64,000 nt of DNA from CAIMFV01 sp040757715 (lineage in GTDB: Bacteria; Pseudomonadota; Alphaproteobacteria; Caulobacterales; Caulobacteraceae): contig JBFLWS010000017.1 of assembly GCA_040757715.1 (NCBI GenBank), positions 1 to 64,000 on the forward strand, given 5' to 3'. The notes beneath the pieces were generated by a model that worked only from the letters and a program-made list of their open reading frames with translations, ran no database searches and had not been told where the DNA came from. A program made the translations under genes and the position numbers. Positions 16,813-25,272 of the stretch are shown here, piece by piece (positions within the stretch are counted from its first letter, which is position 1; each line of letters opens with the position of its first letter).

Positions 16813-17930
16813 ACCGCGCCGAACATCGCGCCCGCGGTGGACGCCAGAAGCGGCGTGGCGAAGCTCTCATTGATGAGATTGCCCACCGCCACATTGGCCA
16901 TCAGCCCCACCGCGCACAACAGGCAGAAGCGCAGGTAGCCGGTGAGGAGCGCCAGCCCCGTTTTGCGTCGGTCGCGATAGGTGACCACGTTGTTGATCAG
17001 ATAGTTGGAGGTCATGGCGATCACCGCCGCCAGGAACTGGGCGACCACGAAGCCTTGCTGGGCGCCGTAGCCCGACCCGGCCAACGCCGTGGCGATGAGC
17101 TTGAACGCCACCAGATTGACCACCAGGCCGCTGGCGCCCACGAGGCCGAACAGGATGAAGCGCGGCGAGACGAGGTTGTGGGTCGCCTTGGAGACGAGGA
17201 GGCCGATATATTCCAGCGCCACCCGGTTATCGAGTTTGCTCTCCCCGGCGGTCCGTTCACGGAACACATAGGGCAGTTCCTGGATCCGCAGGCGCCCGCC
17301 AGCGCTGGCGATGAGGTCGAACAGGATCTTGAAGCCCTCCGACGACAGGCGCGGCGCCGCCTCGTCGATCACCTGACGCCGCACCATGAAGAAGCCGCTC
17401 ACCGGGTCGGTGACGTGGGCGCGCAGCACCAACTTGGCGAGCCAGGTGGCGAAGGCGCTGGCGAGGCCTCGCGCCTTGGAGAAGCCCTGGGTCGCATCGC
17501 CCTCGCCCACATAGCGGCTGGCGATGGCGAGATCGGCCTCCCCCCCTCGCAGGGCCGCCAGCATGCGGGGCAGCAGCGTTTCGTCATGCTGGAGGTCGGC
17601 GTCCATCACCGCCACATAGGGCGCGGCGCTGGCCAGCGCGCCCTCAATCACCGCGCCCGCAAGTCCGCGGCGGCCGATGCGGCGAATGCAAACCACGTTG
17701 GGACGTGACAAGGCCTCGGCCTTCACCGCCTCGGCCGTGCCGTCGGGGCTGTTGTCGTCCACATAGATGGCCTGCCAGGCGACTCCGGCCAGGGCGATAT
17801 CAAGCCGCTCCAACAACGGCTTCACGTTGCCGCGCTCATTGAAGCTCGGAATCACCACTGTCAGTTCGTAACCGCCGCCTGGGGTGGGCGGGATCCGCGG
17901 TTCAGTGCTGGAACTTGGGTCTAAGGCCAA
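16776..17930 (-). CDS. DPM1-like GT2 glycosyltransferase fused to a GtrA domain
   Basis: Predicted to make a polyprenyl-phosphate-linked sugar at the inner membrane. Residues 20-245 form a GT2 domain with VVIPSFNERGNV, YVDDNSPDGT and the metal site D110-A-D112 (MDADLQHDETLLP), as in dolichol-phosphate mannose synthases. Residues about 255-380 are a four-helix GtrA domain, a membrane module that often flips or positions the lipid-linked sugar. The fusion places synthesis and translocation in one chain. It overlaps the downstream GT39-like gene by 37 bp, so the two form a donor-synthesis and transfer pair. Confidence 0.88.
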   Translation of the reverse strand: MALDPSSSTEPRIPPTPGGGYELTVVIPSFNERGNVKPLLERLDIALAGVAWQAIYVDDNSPDGTAEAVKAEALSRPNVVCIRRIGRRGLAGAVIEGALASAAPYVAVMDADLQHDETLLPRMLAALRGGEADLAIASRYVGEGDATQGFSKARGLASAFATWLAKLVLRAHVTDPVSGFFMVRRQVIDEAAPRLSSEGFKILFDLIASAGGRLRIQELPYVFRERTAGESKLDNRVALEYIGLLVSKATHNLVSPRFILFGLVGASGLVVNLVAFKLIATALAGSGYGAQQGFVVAQFLAAVIAMTSNYLINNVVTYRDRRKTGLALLTGYLRFCLLCAVGLMANVAVGNLINESFATPLLASTAGAMFGAVWNYMTTRAAVW

Positions 17931-18028
17931 GGAGAATCGCCTCGCCAGTAAAGTCGAATGCGCTCCCTAGCATAGAAATGGGCCCTGTCCGCGCCCGACG
18001 CGCCCGAAGCGAATCTCGGCCAAACTCA

Positions 18029-19207
18029 TCAAGTCTCCAGAGCCTCGATCAGCCGGGCCATGAAGGCCGCGCCCCGTTCCATCTGCGAGCGCTCCACATA
18101 TTCGTCCGGCTGGTGCGCCTGATCGATGGAGCCCGGGCCGCAGATGACAGTGGAGAAGCCGGCCTCCTGGAACTGACCCGCCTCGGCCGCATAGGACACA
18201 GCCCGGGCTGGCCCGTTGTCGCCGGCGAGGGTGCGCGCGAAGCGCTCGGCCTCGCCGTCCGGTTCCGGCGCCAGGGCCGGGGTGAGGGAGCGGCGCTCGA
18301 CCTTGATTCCCGCTTCCGGAAAGCGCGACTGCAAGCGTGCGTTCTCAGTCTCGAACTCGGCGAACACCGGGGCGAGGATGGCCAGGGGATTAAGCCCTGG
18401 CGGCGTGCGCAGATCGAACAGGAACCGGCACTGGCGGGCTAGGATATTGCCGGCCGTGCCGCCCTCCACCACGCCGATGGTGAGGGTGGCGCCCTTGGGG
18501 GTGAAGGGCGAGTCAGGCGCGGCCTCCGCCTCGAGTTGTTCAGCCAGATCGAGCAGGCGCTGCATCAGCCGCACCGCGACAGCGTTGGCCGAGAGGCCGA
18601 GATGGGTGAGGCTGGAATGGGCCTCCTTGCCGGTCACGGTCACCTGGTGCGTGCAGATGCCCTTGTGGCCCGACACCGCCTCCATGTTGGTGGGCTCGCC
18701 GACGATCACGAGGCGGGGCCGGGGCAGTTCGGCGGCCATGGCGCGGATCATGCTGGGCGCGCCGAGGCAGCCGATCTCCTCGTCATAGCTGAAGGCGAGG
18801 TGCGCTGGGCGCTTGAGCGGTCGAGCCGCCAGTTCCGGCGCGGCGGCGAGGGCCAGCGCCAGGAACCCCTTCATGTCGCAGGTTCCCCGGCCGTAGAGCC
18901 GGCCGTCGCGCTCGGTGACCACGAACGGATCCGAGCTCCAGGCCTGGCCGTCCACCGGCACCACGTCGGTGTGGCCGGAGAGAATGACGCCGCCCTCCAC
19001 CAGCGGGCCCAGGGTGGCGAACAGGTTCGACTTGGAATCGTCGGCGTTGGCGACGCGTCGGCCGCGTACGCCGAGGTCTTCCAGCACCGCCTCCACATAG
19101 GCGATCAATTCGAGATTGGAGCCGCGCGAGGTGGTGTCGAAGGCCACCAGCCGTTCTAGATGGACGAGGGCGCGGGCGGTGAGAGCGGAAAGGTCGATCG
19201 GACTCAT
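18029..19207 (-). CDS. argE: Acetylornithine deacetylase (M20 peptidase family)
   Basis: Hydrolyses N-acetylornithine to ornithine and acetate in arginine synthesis. A dimetal M20 fold is clear: metal ligands in LSGHTDVVPVDG, RGTCDMKG and FSYDEEIGCLGA, with the dimerisation domain inserted about 180-290 (GKEAHSSLTHLGLSANAV). The length of 392 and motif VGEPTNMEAVSGHKG fit ArgE. The name rests on the family; a related amidohydrolase activity is possible because other arg genes are not nearby. Confidence 0.85.
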   Translation of the reverse strand: MSPIDLSALTARALVHLERLVAFDTTSRGSNLELIAYVEAVLEDLGVRGRRVANADDSKSNLFATLGPLVEGGVILSGHTDVVPVDGQAWSSDPFVVTERDGRLYGRGTCDMKGFLALALAAAPELAARPLKRPAHLAFSYDEEIGCLGAPSMIRAMAAELPRPRLVIVGEPTNMEAVSGHKGICTHQVTVTGKEAHSSLTHLGLSANAVAVRLMQRLLDLAEQLEAEAAPDSPFTPKGATLTIGVVEGGTAGNILARQCRFLFDLRTPPGLNPLAILAPVFAEFETENARLQSRFPEAGIKVERRSLTPALAPEPDGEAERFARTLAGDNGPARAVSYAAEAGQFQEAGFSTVICGPGSIDQAHQPDEYVERSQMERGAAFMARLIEALET

Positions 19208-19254
19208 TTTGCGAGCCTACGCCGATGCGACGGCGCTGCGCCAGGGGCGATGGC

Positions 19255-19524
19255 TCACACCTTGATGTCGAGCAGCGAACCGGGGCGAAGAGGGCGTGAG
19301 GGCGGCTCGGCCGGCAGGGCGGAGGGAACCTTGCCCACCATGCTGCTGGCGGCGGCGGCGGTGGTCGCCTGCACCGGCTTCACCGGAGCAACGGGGCTTG
19401 TCGCTGCGGTCTTGCCAAGCGCCGCGTCGAAGAAGGCGCGCTGCGCCGCCCGCGCCTGATTGTTCCGCGCCGGCGGTGTCGGCGGCGTCGTGGTCAGTCC
19501 GGGCGTGATGCGCAAATCGGCCAT
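19255..19524 (-). CDS. Small proline/alanine-rich protein of unknown function, behind a CtrA site
   Basis: The 89-residue product is low in complexity and rich in Pro, Ala and Thr, with an AAQRAFFDAALGK segment near 27-39 and the C-terminus RPLRPGSLLDIKV. No signal peptide or membrane segment is seen and I do not recognise a family. It lies between ccmG and argE on the same strand. A perfect CtrA-type site starts 25 bp upstream, which suggests cell-cycle-timed expression, perhaps of a motility or envelope component; that is inference. The frame has an ATG and a nearby AGGA. Confidence 0.6.
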   Translation of the reverse strand: MADLRITPGLTTTPPTPPARNNQARAAQRAFFDAALGKTAATSPVAPVKPVQATTAAAASSMVGKVPSALPAEPPSRPLRPGSLLDIKV

Positions 19525-19548
19525 GGTCCTGGCATCACGCCGCCATGG

Positions 19549-19563
19549 TTAAGCAAAGGTTAA
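19549..19563 (-). promoter_or_regulatory. CtrA binding site (TTAA-N7-TTAAC on the reverse strand)
   Basis: The reverse strand reads TTAACCTTTGCTTAAC, a full match to the Caulobacter CtrA consensus TTAA-N7-TTAAC. It overlaps the end of ccmG and its edge is 25 bp upstream of the 89-codon gene, pointing toward it. At that distance a CtrA-activated transcript would start almost at the ATG. Confidence 0.65.
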
Positions 19564-20081
19564 GGCCGGCGCCTGGCCTTCTCCAGCATGGCCTCGGCGT
19601 CCTGCGGCGACAGCGGGCCGGTGTGCTTGTCGAGGATCATGCCCGTGTCGTCGATGAGGTAGGTCTCGGGCACGCCGGAGACGCCGAACTCCACCCCCGC
19701 ATCGCCGGAGGTGTCAGTGAGCACGACGGCGAAGGGATCGCCCAGACGATCGAGGAAAGCGCGGGTGGCGGCCGGCTTGTCCTTGTAGGCCACGCCGACG
19801 ATGCGCACGCCCTCCGCCTTCAGGGCCAGCAGCGCGCTCTGCTCGGTGACGCAGGGCACGCACCAGGAGGCGAAGAAGTTCACCAGGGTCGGGCCCTTCA
19901 CCTCCGCCTTCAGATGCTCGGTCGTGCTGTCCGCCAGCTTCGGCAGCGTCACGTCGGGCGCCGGCTTGCCCTTCAGCGCTTCAGGGGTGACGCGGGGATC
20001 GTGGTGCAGGGCGAAAATCCCGAACAGAAGGCCGAGCGCCGCGAGCACCACCAAGGGCGCGAAGGCGAGCCAGCGCTTCAT
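19560..20081 (-). CDS. ccmG: CcmG/DsbE periplasmic thioredoxin for cytochrome c maturation
   Basis: Membrane-tethered thioredoxin-like protein that reduces the apocytochrome c CXXCH cysteines before heme attachment. An N-terminal anchor (about 5-25) precedes a thioredoxin fold with active site W73-C74-V-P-C77 and the cis-proline segment GVPETYLID. Length of 173 is usual. The ATG overlaps the ccmD stop in ATGA, so ccmC-ccmD-ccmG form one operon. Confidence 0.93.
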   Translation of the reverse strand: MKRWLAFAPLVVLAALGLLFGIFALHHDPRVTPEALKGKPAPDVTLPKLADSTTEHLKAEVKGPTLVNFFASWCVPCVTEQSALLALKAEGVRIVGVAYKDKPAATRAFLDRLGDPFAVVLTDTSGDAGVEFGVSGVPETYLIDDTGMILDKHTGPLSPQDAEAMLEKARRRP

Positions 20082-20224
20082 GGGCGATCGCCCTCAAGGG
20101 CTTCCACGGCGCGCTTCCAGCGGCGGGCGCGGAGCAGGCTGTCGAGGATCATCCAGGCGAGACCTATAGCGGAGAGGGCGTAGGCGGGGAGGACGAAGGC
20201 GGCGTAGTGGGCGTCGTGCGACAT
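20078..20224 (-). CDS. ccmD: CcmD, small heme-exporter membrane protein
   Basis: A 48-residue frame starting MSHDAHYAAFVLPAYALSAI, with one membrane helix (about 8-30) and a basic tail containing RARRWKRAVEALEG. This layout (short, His near the N-terminus, one helix, basic C-terminus) is that of CcmD, which holds CcmC-heme-CcmE together and aids holo-CcmE release. It sits between ccmC (22-bp gap) and ccmG (stop overlaps in ATGA), the standard order. It is short enough to be missed by length-filtered gene callers. Confidence 0.88.
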   Translation of the reverse strand: MSHDAHYAAFVLPAYALSAIGLAWMILDSLLRARRWKRAVEALEGDRP

Positions 20225-20246
20225 GGCGGCGATCCGATTGCAGGAC

Positions 20247-20969
20247 TTAGTGGTCGGCCCGGGCGAGGGCCAGGTGATTGGCGCGGCGACGCCAGACCTC
20301 GGCGCGGATGCGCGTCAGCCAAAGGGCGCCGAAGAGCGTGGTGTAGGCGAGGGCCATCAACAGCAGCGGCCAGAGGAAGGCGGGCGACATGGACGGGCCG
20401 CCCTTGCGCAGCACTGACTGGCCCTGGTGCAGGGTGTTCCACCACTCCACCGAGAAGTGGACGATGGGTAGGTTCACGAGCCCCACCAGGGCGAGGATGG
20501 CCGCCGCCCGCGCCGCACGCGCCTCATCGTCGATCGCCGCGTGCAAGGCCATGTAGGCGAGGTAGAACAGGAGCAGGATGAACTCCGAGGTGAGGCGCGC
20601 GTCGCCCCACTCCCACCAGGTGCCCCACATGGGCCGGCCCCACAGCGAGCCGGTGGCGAGGGCCAGCGCGGTGAAGACCGCGCCGAGGGGGGCGGCGGCC
20701 TTGGCGGCGGCGTCCGCGAGGGAGTGGCGGAACACCAAGCCGAAGAAGCTCGCCCCGCCGAGGCAGGAATAGACGAACAGGCCCATCCACGCCGCGGGCA
20801 CGTGCACGAACATTATCTTCACCGTGGCGCCCTGCTGGTAGTCGTCCGGCGCGGCGAAACCCAGCGACAGACCAGCGACGAACAGCAGCGCGGCGATGAT
20901 CGCGAGCAAGGGGGCCAGCCACTGCGACAGGGCCATGAACCGGGCGGGATTGGCGAAAAAGGCGAACAT
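20247..20969 (-). CDS. ccmC: CcmC heme exporter / heme-CcmE ligation protein
   Basis: Six-helix membrane protein that delivers heme to CcmE for c-type cytochrome maturation. The tryptophan-rich heme motif WGTWWEWGDARLTSE is present, flanked by conserved histidines in FVHVPAAWMG and NTLHQGQS. The start at 20969 (MFAFFANPARF) gives 240 residues and follows a GAGAG ribosome site; the longer frame from 21017 would overlap the upstream antiporter gene and adds an atypical leader. ccmA and ccmB are not adjacent. Confidence 0.93.
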   Translation of the reverse strand: MFAFFANPARFMALSQWLAPLLAIIAALLFVAGLSLGFAAPDDYQQGATVKIMFVHVPAAWMGLFVYSCLGGASFFGLVFRHSLADAAAKAAAPLGAVFTALALATGSLWGRPMWGTWWEWGDARLTSEFILLLFYLAYMALHAAIDDEARAARAAAILALVGLVNLPIVHFSVEWWNTLHQGQSVLRKGGPSMSPAFLWPLLLMALAYTTLFGALWLTRIRAEVWRRRANHLALARADH

Positions 20970-21013
20970 CAGTGGTAGCTCTCGTCCGATTTTTGGCGAT
21001 GCGCAGGGCGCAT

Positions 21014-22264
21014 TCAAGTCTCAGTCGCGGGCGCTTGGCGGAGCTTGTCCGCCAGCGGTCCGAAGCTCAGTCCTTGCACCACCACCGAGAACGCCACCAC
21101 GGCATAGGTCAAAGAAATGAGCGCAGCGCGCTGCGGACCTTCGGGCGTTCCCAGCGCCAAGGCAAGCGACAGGCCGCCTCGAAGCCCGCCCCAGGCCAGC
21201 AATTGCGTCGCTCCAGGGTCAGATTCCCTGAGATGGTAATAGGCGCCCCAAGGGGCGACGATGGCGAGCCGCACCACCAGCACCAACGGGATCACCGCCG
21301 CGGCCAGGCCGGCGAAGCGCGGCTCGAAGGGCAGCACCATGACCTCAAGCCCCATAATGAGGAAGAGGACGGCGTTGAGGAGTTCGTCGATGAGGCCCCA
21401 GAGACTGCGCAACTGGGCTCGTGTGGCGGCGCTCACCATTGGTCCTTCCACTGCGCCGCCGACCAGGAATCCCGCCGCTACCGAGGCCATAGGCCCGGAA
21501 AGGCCCAGCGCCTGGGCGCCGGCATAGACCCCCATGGCGAGCGCCAGGGAGAGGATCGCTTTGACCTCGGCGCCTCGAACCCGACGCATGGCTTGGACCA
21601 CCATGTATGCGGTGGCGAGGCCGAACAGAAAGCCTCCAGCTCCGCTCAGCATGACACGGCCGACTGCACCGAACGAATGCGCCTCGCCCTGAACGGCGAA
21701 GGCGAGCGCGGCCAGAAACACCATGATTCCCACGGCGTCGTTGAGTAGGGCTTCGCCCTGCAAAATCGCGACGATGCGCGGTGACAAGCGCCCGCGGCGC
21801 ACCGTGGCGATCACCGCGACCGGGTCGGTAGGGCTGATCAGCGCGCCGAACACCAGCGCCCAGGGCAGGGTGAGCGGCAGGCCGAGCTTGCCCGCGATCA
21901 CCCAGGCGGCGAAGCCCACTACGGCGGTGGAGGCGACGACGCCCAGTGTAGCGAGGCTCCAGACCGCGGCGCGCGTGCGGCGCAGTTCGCTCAGGTCCAC
22001 CTGCATCGCTCCTGAGAACAACAGGAAGGCCAGCATCTGACCCACCACGGTGTCGGCGAAGTTGAGCTGGTTCATGGCCACGATGAACGGGTGCGCGAAG
22101 GTCGCGCCCGGCGCTGCGCGCTCAACCGCGGCCAGAGCCGACGCGCCGATCAGGCCAGCCATGAACATGGCCGCGCCGGGCGGCAGGCGCATCCATTTGG
22201 CGTTCACCCACGCCACGCCGGCGACCAGGGCGAGGAAGAGAGCGGCGAGCTGGAAGGCGGCCAT
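21014..22264 (-). CDS. CPA1-family Na+/H+ (cation/proton) antiporter
   Basis: Membrane antiporter of 416 residues with about twelve hydrophobic segments. The SPTDPVAV motif (GALISPTDPVAVIATV) and ALLNDAVGIMVF are the ion-binding signatures of NhaP-type CPA1 exchangers. There is no long cytoplasmic C-terminal tail. It would exchange Na+ or K+ for protons for pH or salt balance. It lies upstream of ccmC on the same strand but looks functionally separate. Confidence 0.88.
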   Translation of the reverse strand: MAAFQLAALFLALVAGVAWVNAKWMRLPPGAAMFMAGLIGASALAAVERAAPGATFAHPFIVAMNQLNFADTVVGQMLAFLLFSGAMQVDLSELRRTRAAVWSLATLGVVASTAVVGFAAWVIAGKLGLPLTLPWALVFGALISPTDPVAVIATVRRGRLSPRIVAILQGEALLNDAVGIMVFLAALAFAVQGEAHSFGAVGRVMLSGAGGFLFGLATAYMVVQAMRRVRGAEVKAILSLALAMGVYAGAQALGLSGPMASVAAGFLVGGAVEGPMVSAATRAQLRSLWGLIDELLNAVLFLIMGLEVMVLPFEPRFAGLAAAVIPLVLVVRLAIVAPWGAYYHLRESDPGATQLLAWGGLRGGLSLALALGTPEGPQRAALISLTYAVVAFSVVVQGLSFGPLADKLRQAPATET

Positions 22265-22275
22265 AGGCGCCTCCC

Positions 22276-22776
22276 TCAGGCGTGGGCGGTGCGGCCCGGC
22301 GCCGGCAGGACGCCGATGAGCTTCAGCTTGAACACGAGGACGCTATTGGGCGGAATGACGCCGCCGGCGCCCGCCTCGCCGTAGCCGAGATTGGGGGGGA
22401 CGTAGAGCACCCACTCATCGCCCGGCCGCATCTTGGGCAGGGCTTCCATCCAGCCCGGCACCAGGTCCAGCAACGGCATCACCGCGGGCACGCCGCGCTT
22501 GTCAGTGGAATCGAACACGTCGCCGTTCACCAGGCTGCCGGTGTACTCGACCTTGATCTCATCGCCCTTCTGCGGATGCAGGCCGTCGGCTGGGCCGGAC
22601 GTGATGACCTTGTAGGCGAGACCGGAGGGCAGGACCACTACGCCCGGCTCCTTGGCCACCTTGGCGATGTAGCTCTTGGCCTCGGCGTCGGCCTTGGCCG
22701 CTGCAGGGCTCGGCGCTTTCGGTCCGCAGGCGGCGACGAGGGCGCACAACAGGAAGGGCAACAACAGGCGACGCAT
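22276..22776 (-). CDS. FKBP-type peptidyl-prolyl isomerase, lipoprotein
   Basis: Lipoprotein signal with lipobox VAAC (C17), then a linker and an FKBP domain (about 50-160): VEYTGSLVNGDVFDST, VPGWMEAL and YVPPNLGYGEAG are family hallmarks. It should catalyse proline isomerisation of folding proteins in the periplasm, anchored to a membrane. Related to FkpA/Mip-type foldases but without their long dimerising helix. It precedes the antiporter gene by 11 bp. Confidence 0.9.
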   Translation of the reverse strand: MRRLLLPFLLCALVAACGPKAPSPAAAKADAEAKSYIAKVAKEPGVVVLPSGLAYKVITSGPADGLHPQKGDEIKVEYTGSLVNGDVFDSTDKRGVPAVMPLLDLVPGWMEALPKMRPGDEWVLYVPPNLGYGEAGAGGVIPPNSVLVFKLKLIGVLPAPGRTAHA

Positions 22777-22878
22777 GACCGCGACCTCATCCAGGGGAGA
22801 TGCGAACGAGGTAGACGCAAAGCCCGCTCTGCGCCACCAGAACCGGCGCCGAGGCAGTGGAATTCAGGCCGGACAAAT

Positions 22879-23967
22879 TCAGGCTGGCCGCAGGGCCCGC
22901 CAGCGATCGAGGCGTCGCATGGCCTTGCCGGGCAGCTCGGAATAGCGCCCGAGCGGCAGGGCTTCCGCCAGGCTGCGCAGGCGATATTCGGCGGCGCGCA
23001 CCAAGGTGGCGGGCGCGGCGAGGCCGACAAAGCCATGTCCGGTCAGGCGCTGGCGGTTGGCGAGCTGCAGCTTGAAGCGATAGTCGCCGGGGCCGAAGTC
23101 GATCTCGCGCACGCCGTTGTCCCCCGCCCAGCGCAGCATCTCCGCGATGAGCAGCATGCCGGTGGAGTAGCGGCTGTGGGCGTCGTCGTGGGCGATCATC
23201 CACACGTGCAGCACGCCCGGCGCCCGGAAGCAGAGGTTGGCCGCCAGCAACTGATCGCCGGTCTTCAAAGTGAAGAGCGCACCCCCCACCGCCACTTCCC
23301 GCCGCGCGAACACCTCGCGCATCATGGCGAGCGACCAGGCGGGCGCGAACAGGGCCGGCTGGCCGGTGGTCGCCAATTGCTCGATCTTCCAGGCGAACAG
23401 CTGGTCGAAGGCGGCTTCGTCCGCCGACATCGCCTCGAAGCTCAGCGGACCGACCTCGCGCTCGAACTTGCGCGCCTTCTTGGCGCAGTCTTGCAGCAGC
23501 CCCGCGCCCGCCGACTTGCGCTCGGCGGCGTAGGCGTCGAAGCCTTGGCTCAGATCGACGATATGCGACGGCTCCAGCCCCTGCAGGCGATCGGCGAACA
23601 CCGCTTGGGTGGACGCGACATTGTGCAGGTCGAGCCGCGCCACCTTCAGGGCGCGCACCAGATCACGGGGATCGACACGCAGGCCAGGGGCGGCGACTAG
23701 TCCCATATGGTCGCAGAACGGCGCGCCGGGGGCCATGGCGGTGAAGGCGCCGGCGCGAACGGCCATGAAGCCAAGCGCGTCCCCCGCAAGACGCAGGCGC
23801 AGCACCTTCAGATGTCGGGCGTCGGGCCCGCCTGCCGAACTCAAGATATCCACCCAGTCGGGCGACAGGAATGGGCTGGCCAGCTCGGGGTCGGCGGCCT
23901 GGAACGTGCGCCAGGCGGCGCGGTCTTGCGCCGTCAGGTCCGAGGGGGCGAGGACATCGATCTGCAT
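22879..23967 (-). CDS. FemAB/BcsL-like GNAT acyltransferase
   Basis: Protein of 362 residues with an Acetyltransf_6 type C-terminal half (about 165-330): KARKFEREVG, FAWKIEQLATTGQP, LCFRAPGVLHVWMIAHDDAHSRYSTGMLLIAEMLRWA and IDFGPGDYRFK are typical of the CelD/BcsL group. These proteins are linked to exopolysaccharide modification; Caulobacter HfsK, which modifies holdfast polysaccharide, belongs to the same broad group. Whether this is the HfsK counterpart cannot be said. It is cytoplasmic by sequence, with no signal peptide. It stands alone on the reverse strand, 102 bp from the FKBP gene. Confidence 0.75.
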   Translation of the reverse strand: MQIDVLAPSDLTAQDRAAWRTFQAADPELASPFLSPDWVDILSSAGGPDARHLKVLRLRLAGDALGFMAVRAGAFTAMAPGAPFCDHMGLVAAPGLRVDPRDLVRALKVARLDLHNVASTQAVFADRLQGLEPSHIVDLSQGFDAYAAERKSAGAGLLQDCAKKARKFEREVGPLSFEAMSADEAAFDQLFAWKIEQLATTGQPALFAPAWSLAMMREVFARREVAVGGALFTLKTGDQLLAANLCFRAPGVLHVWMIAHDDAHSRYSTGMLLIAEMLRWAGDNGVREIDFGPGDYRFKLQLANRQRLTGHGFVGLAAPATLVRAAEYRLRSLAEALPLGRYSELPGKAMRRLDRWRALRPA

Positions 23968-24133
23968 GGCGGCGGCGGGGCTTTAAGCGGTGGGACGCTG
24001 AGGTTTTACCCCACTCGCCTTACGGTCCCGTTTATGCGCGGAATTTTCTGCAAATCACCGCCAGGGCTCTTTCCAGCCCGGCGGCTTTCGTCGCAAATGC
24101 GGACCACACAACGACAAAGTCTGGAGACGACAG

Positions 24134-25267
24134 GTGCCGGTGCTTTCCCTGCTCAATACGACCCATTTCGACTTCGGCGCGGTGCGCGAGCTGGCGGGGG
24201 CGTTGAAGCGGCTCGGCGTGGAGCGCCCTCTGCTCGTCACCGACGCCGGCTTGGTGGCGGCTGGCGTGGCGGACACGGTGAAGGCAGCGGCCGGCGAGCG
24301 GCCGATCGTCGCTGTCTATGATCAGACCCTCACCAATCCCGACGAAAACCAGGTGCTGGCCTGCCTTGAGCTTTACAAGGAGAGCGGCGCGGACGGCGTG
24401 GTCGCCCTGGGCGGCGGCTCCCCCATGGACCTCGCCAAGGCGGTGGCGCTGTTGGCCACGCACGAGGGCCCGCTGGAAAAGTATGGCGTCACCAAACGCG
24501 GCATGAAGCTCATCGGCAAGATCGCACCGCTGGTGGCCATCCCCACCACCTCCGGCACGGGCTCCGAAGTTTCCGTGGGCGCGGTGGTGATCCTCAATTC
24601 CGGGCGCAAAGAGACCATCGTCTCCCCGAACATGATTCCCCCGGTGGCCCTGTGCGATCCTGAGCTGACGCTCGGCCTGCCCGCGGGCCTCACCGCCGCC
24701 ACCGGCATGGATGCGGTCACCCACTGCATCGAGGCGATCTTGTCGCCAGTGGTGAATCCGCCTCTGGAGGCCATCGGCTATGACGGGATCGAGCGGGCCG
24801 TGGGCGAGGGCTGGTTGAAGCGCGCCGTTGCCGACGGCTCTGATCGCGACGCGCGTTGGCACATGATGATGGCCAGCTTCGAGGGCGCCTTGGCCTTCGG
24901 CAAGGGGCTGGGCGCGGTGCACGCCCTGTCCCACTCGGCTGGGCGCCTCCCGGGTCTGCGCCTGCACCACGGCACGCTGAACGCCCTCTTCCTCGCCCCA
25001 GTGCTGCGCTTCTCCGAAGGCGTCGCGCCGGAAAAGTACGCAAAGATTCGCCGCGCCATGGGCCTTGGTCCGAAGGCCGACCTTGCCGAGGCCATCGAGG
25101 CCTTGAACGCCGAGCTGGGCCTGCCGGCCAAGCTGTCGGGGCTTGGCGTCACCGAGGCCATGACCAGCGATATCGTCGACTACGCCTCCACCGACTTGGC
25201 GCACCTCACGGCGGCCAAGCGGCCGTCCAAGGACGAGTACGCGGGCTTGGTGCAGGCGCTGCTGTAG
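24134..25267 (+). CDS. Iron-containing alcohol dehydrogenase
   Basis: NAD(P)-dependent group III alcohol dehydrogenase of 377 residues. The nucleotide site GGGSPMDLAK and PTTSGTGSE are conserved, and metal-binding residues lie in GMDAVTHCIEA, LGAVHALSHSAGRLPGLRLHHGTLNA. It would reduce or oxidise a primary alcohol, aldehyde or hydroxyacid; several paralogues with different substrates exist in alphaproteobacteria. It converges with the HPr gene with only 5 bp between stops. Confidence 0.88.
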   Translation: MPVLSLLNTTHFDFGAVRELAGALKRLGVERPLLVTDAGLVAAGVADTVKAAAGERPIVAVYDQTLTNPDENQVLACLELYKESGADGVVALGGGSPMDLAKAVALLATHEGPLEKYGVTKRGMKLIGKIAPLVAIPTTSGTGSEVSVGAVVILNSGRKETIVSPNMIPPVALCDPELTLGLPAGLTAATGMDAVTHCIEAILSPVVNPPLEAIGYDGIERAVGEGWLKRAVADGSDRDARWHMMMASFEGALAFGKGLGAVHALSHSAGRLPGLRLHHGTLNALFLAPVLRFSEGVAPEKYAKIRRAMGLGPKADLAEAIEALNAELGLPAKLSGLGVTEAMTSDIVDYASTDLAHLTAAKRPSKDEYAGLVQALL

Positions 25268-25272
25268 GGTGC

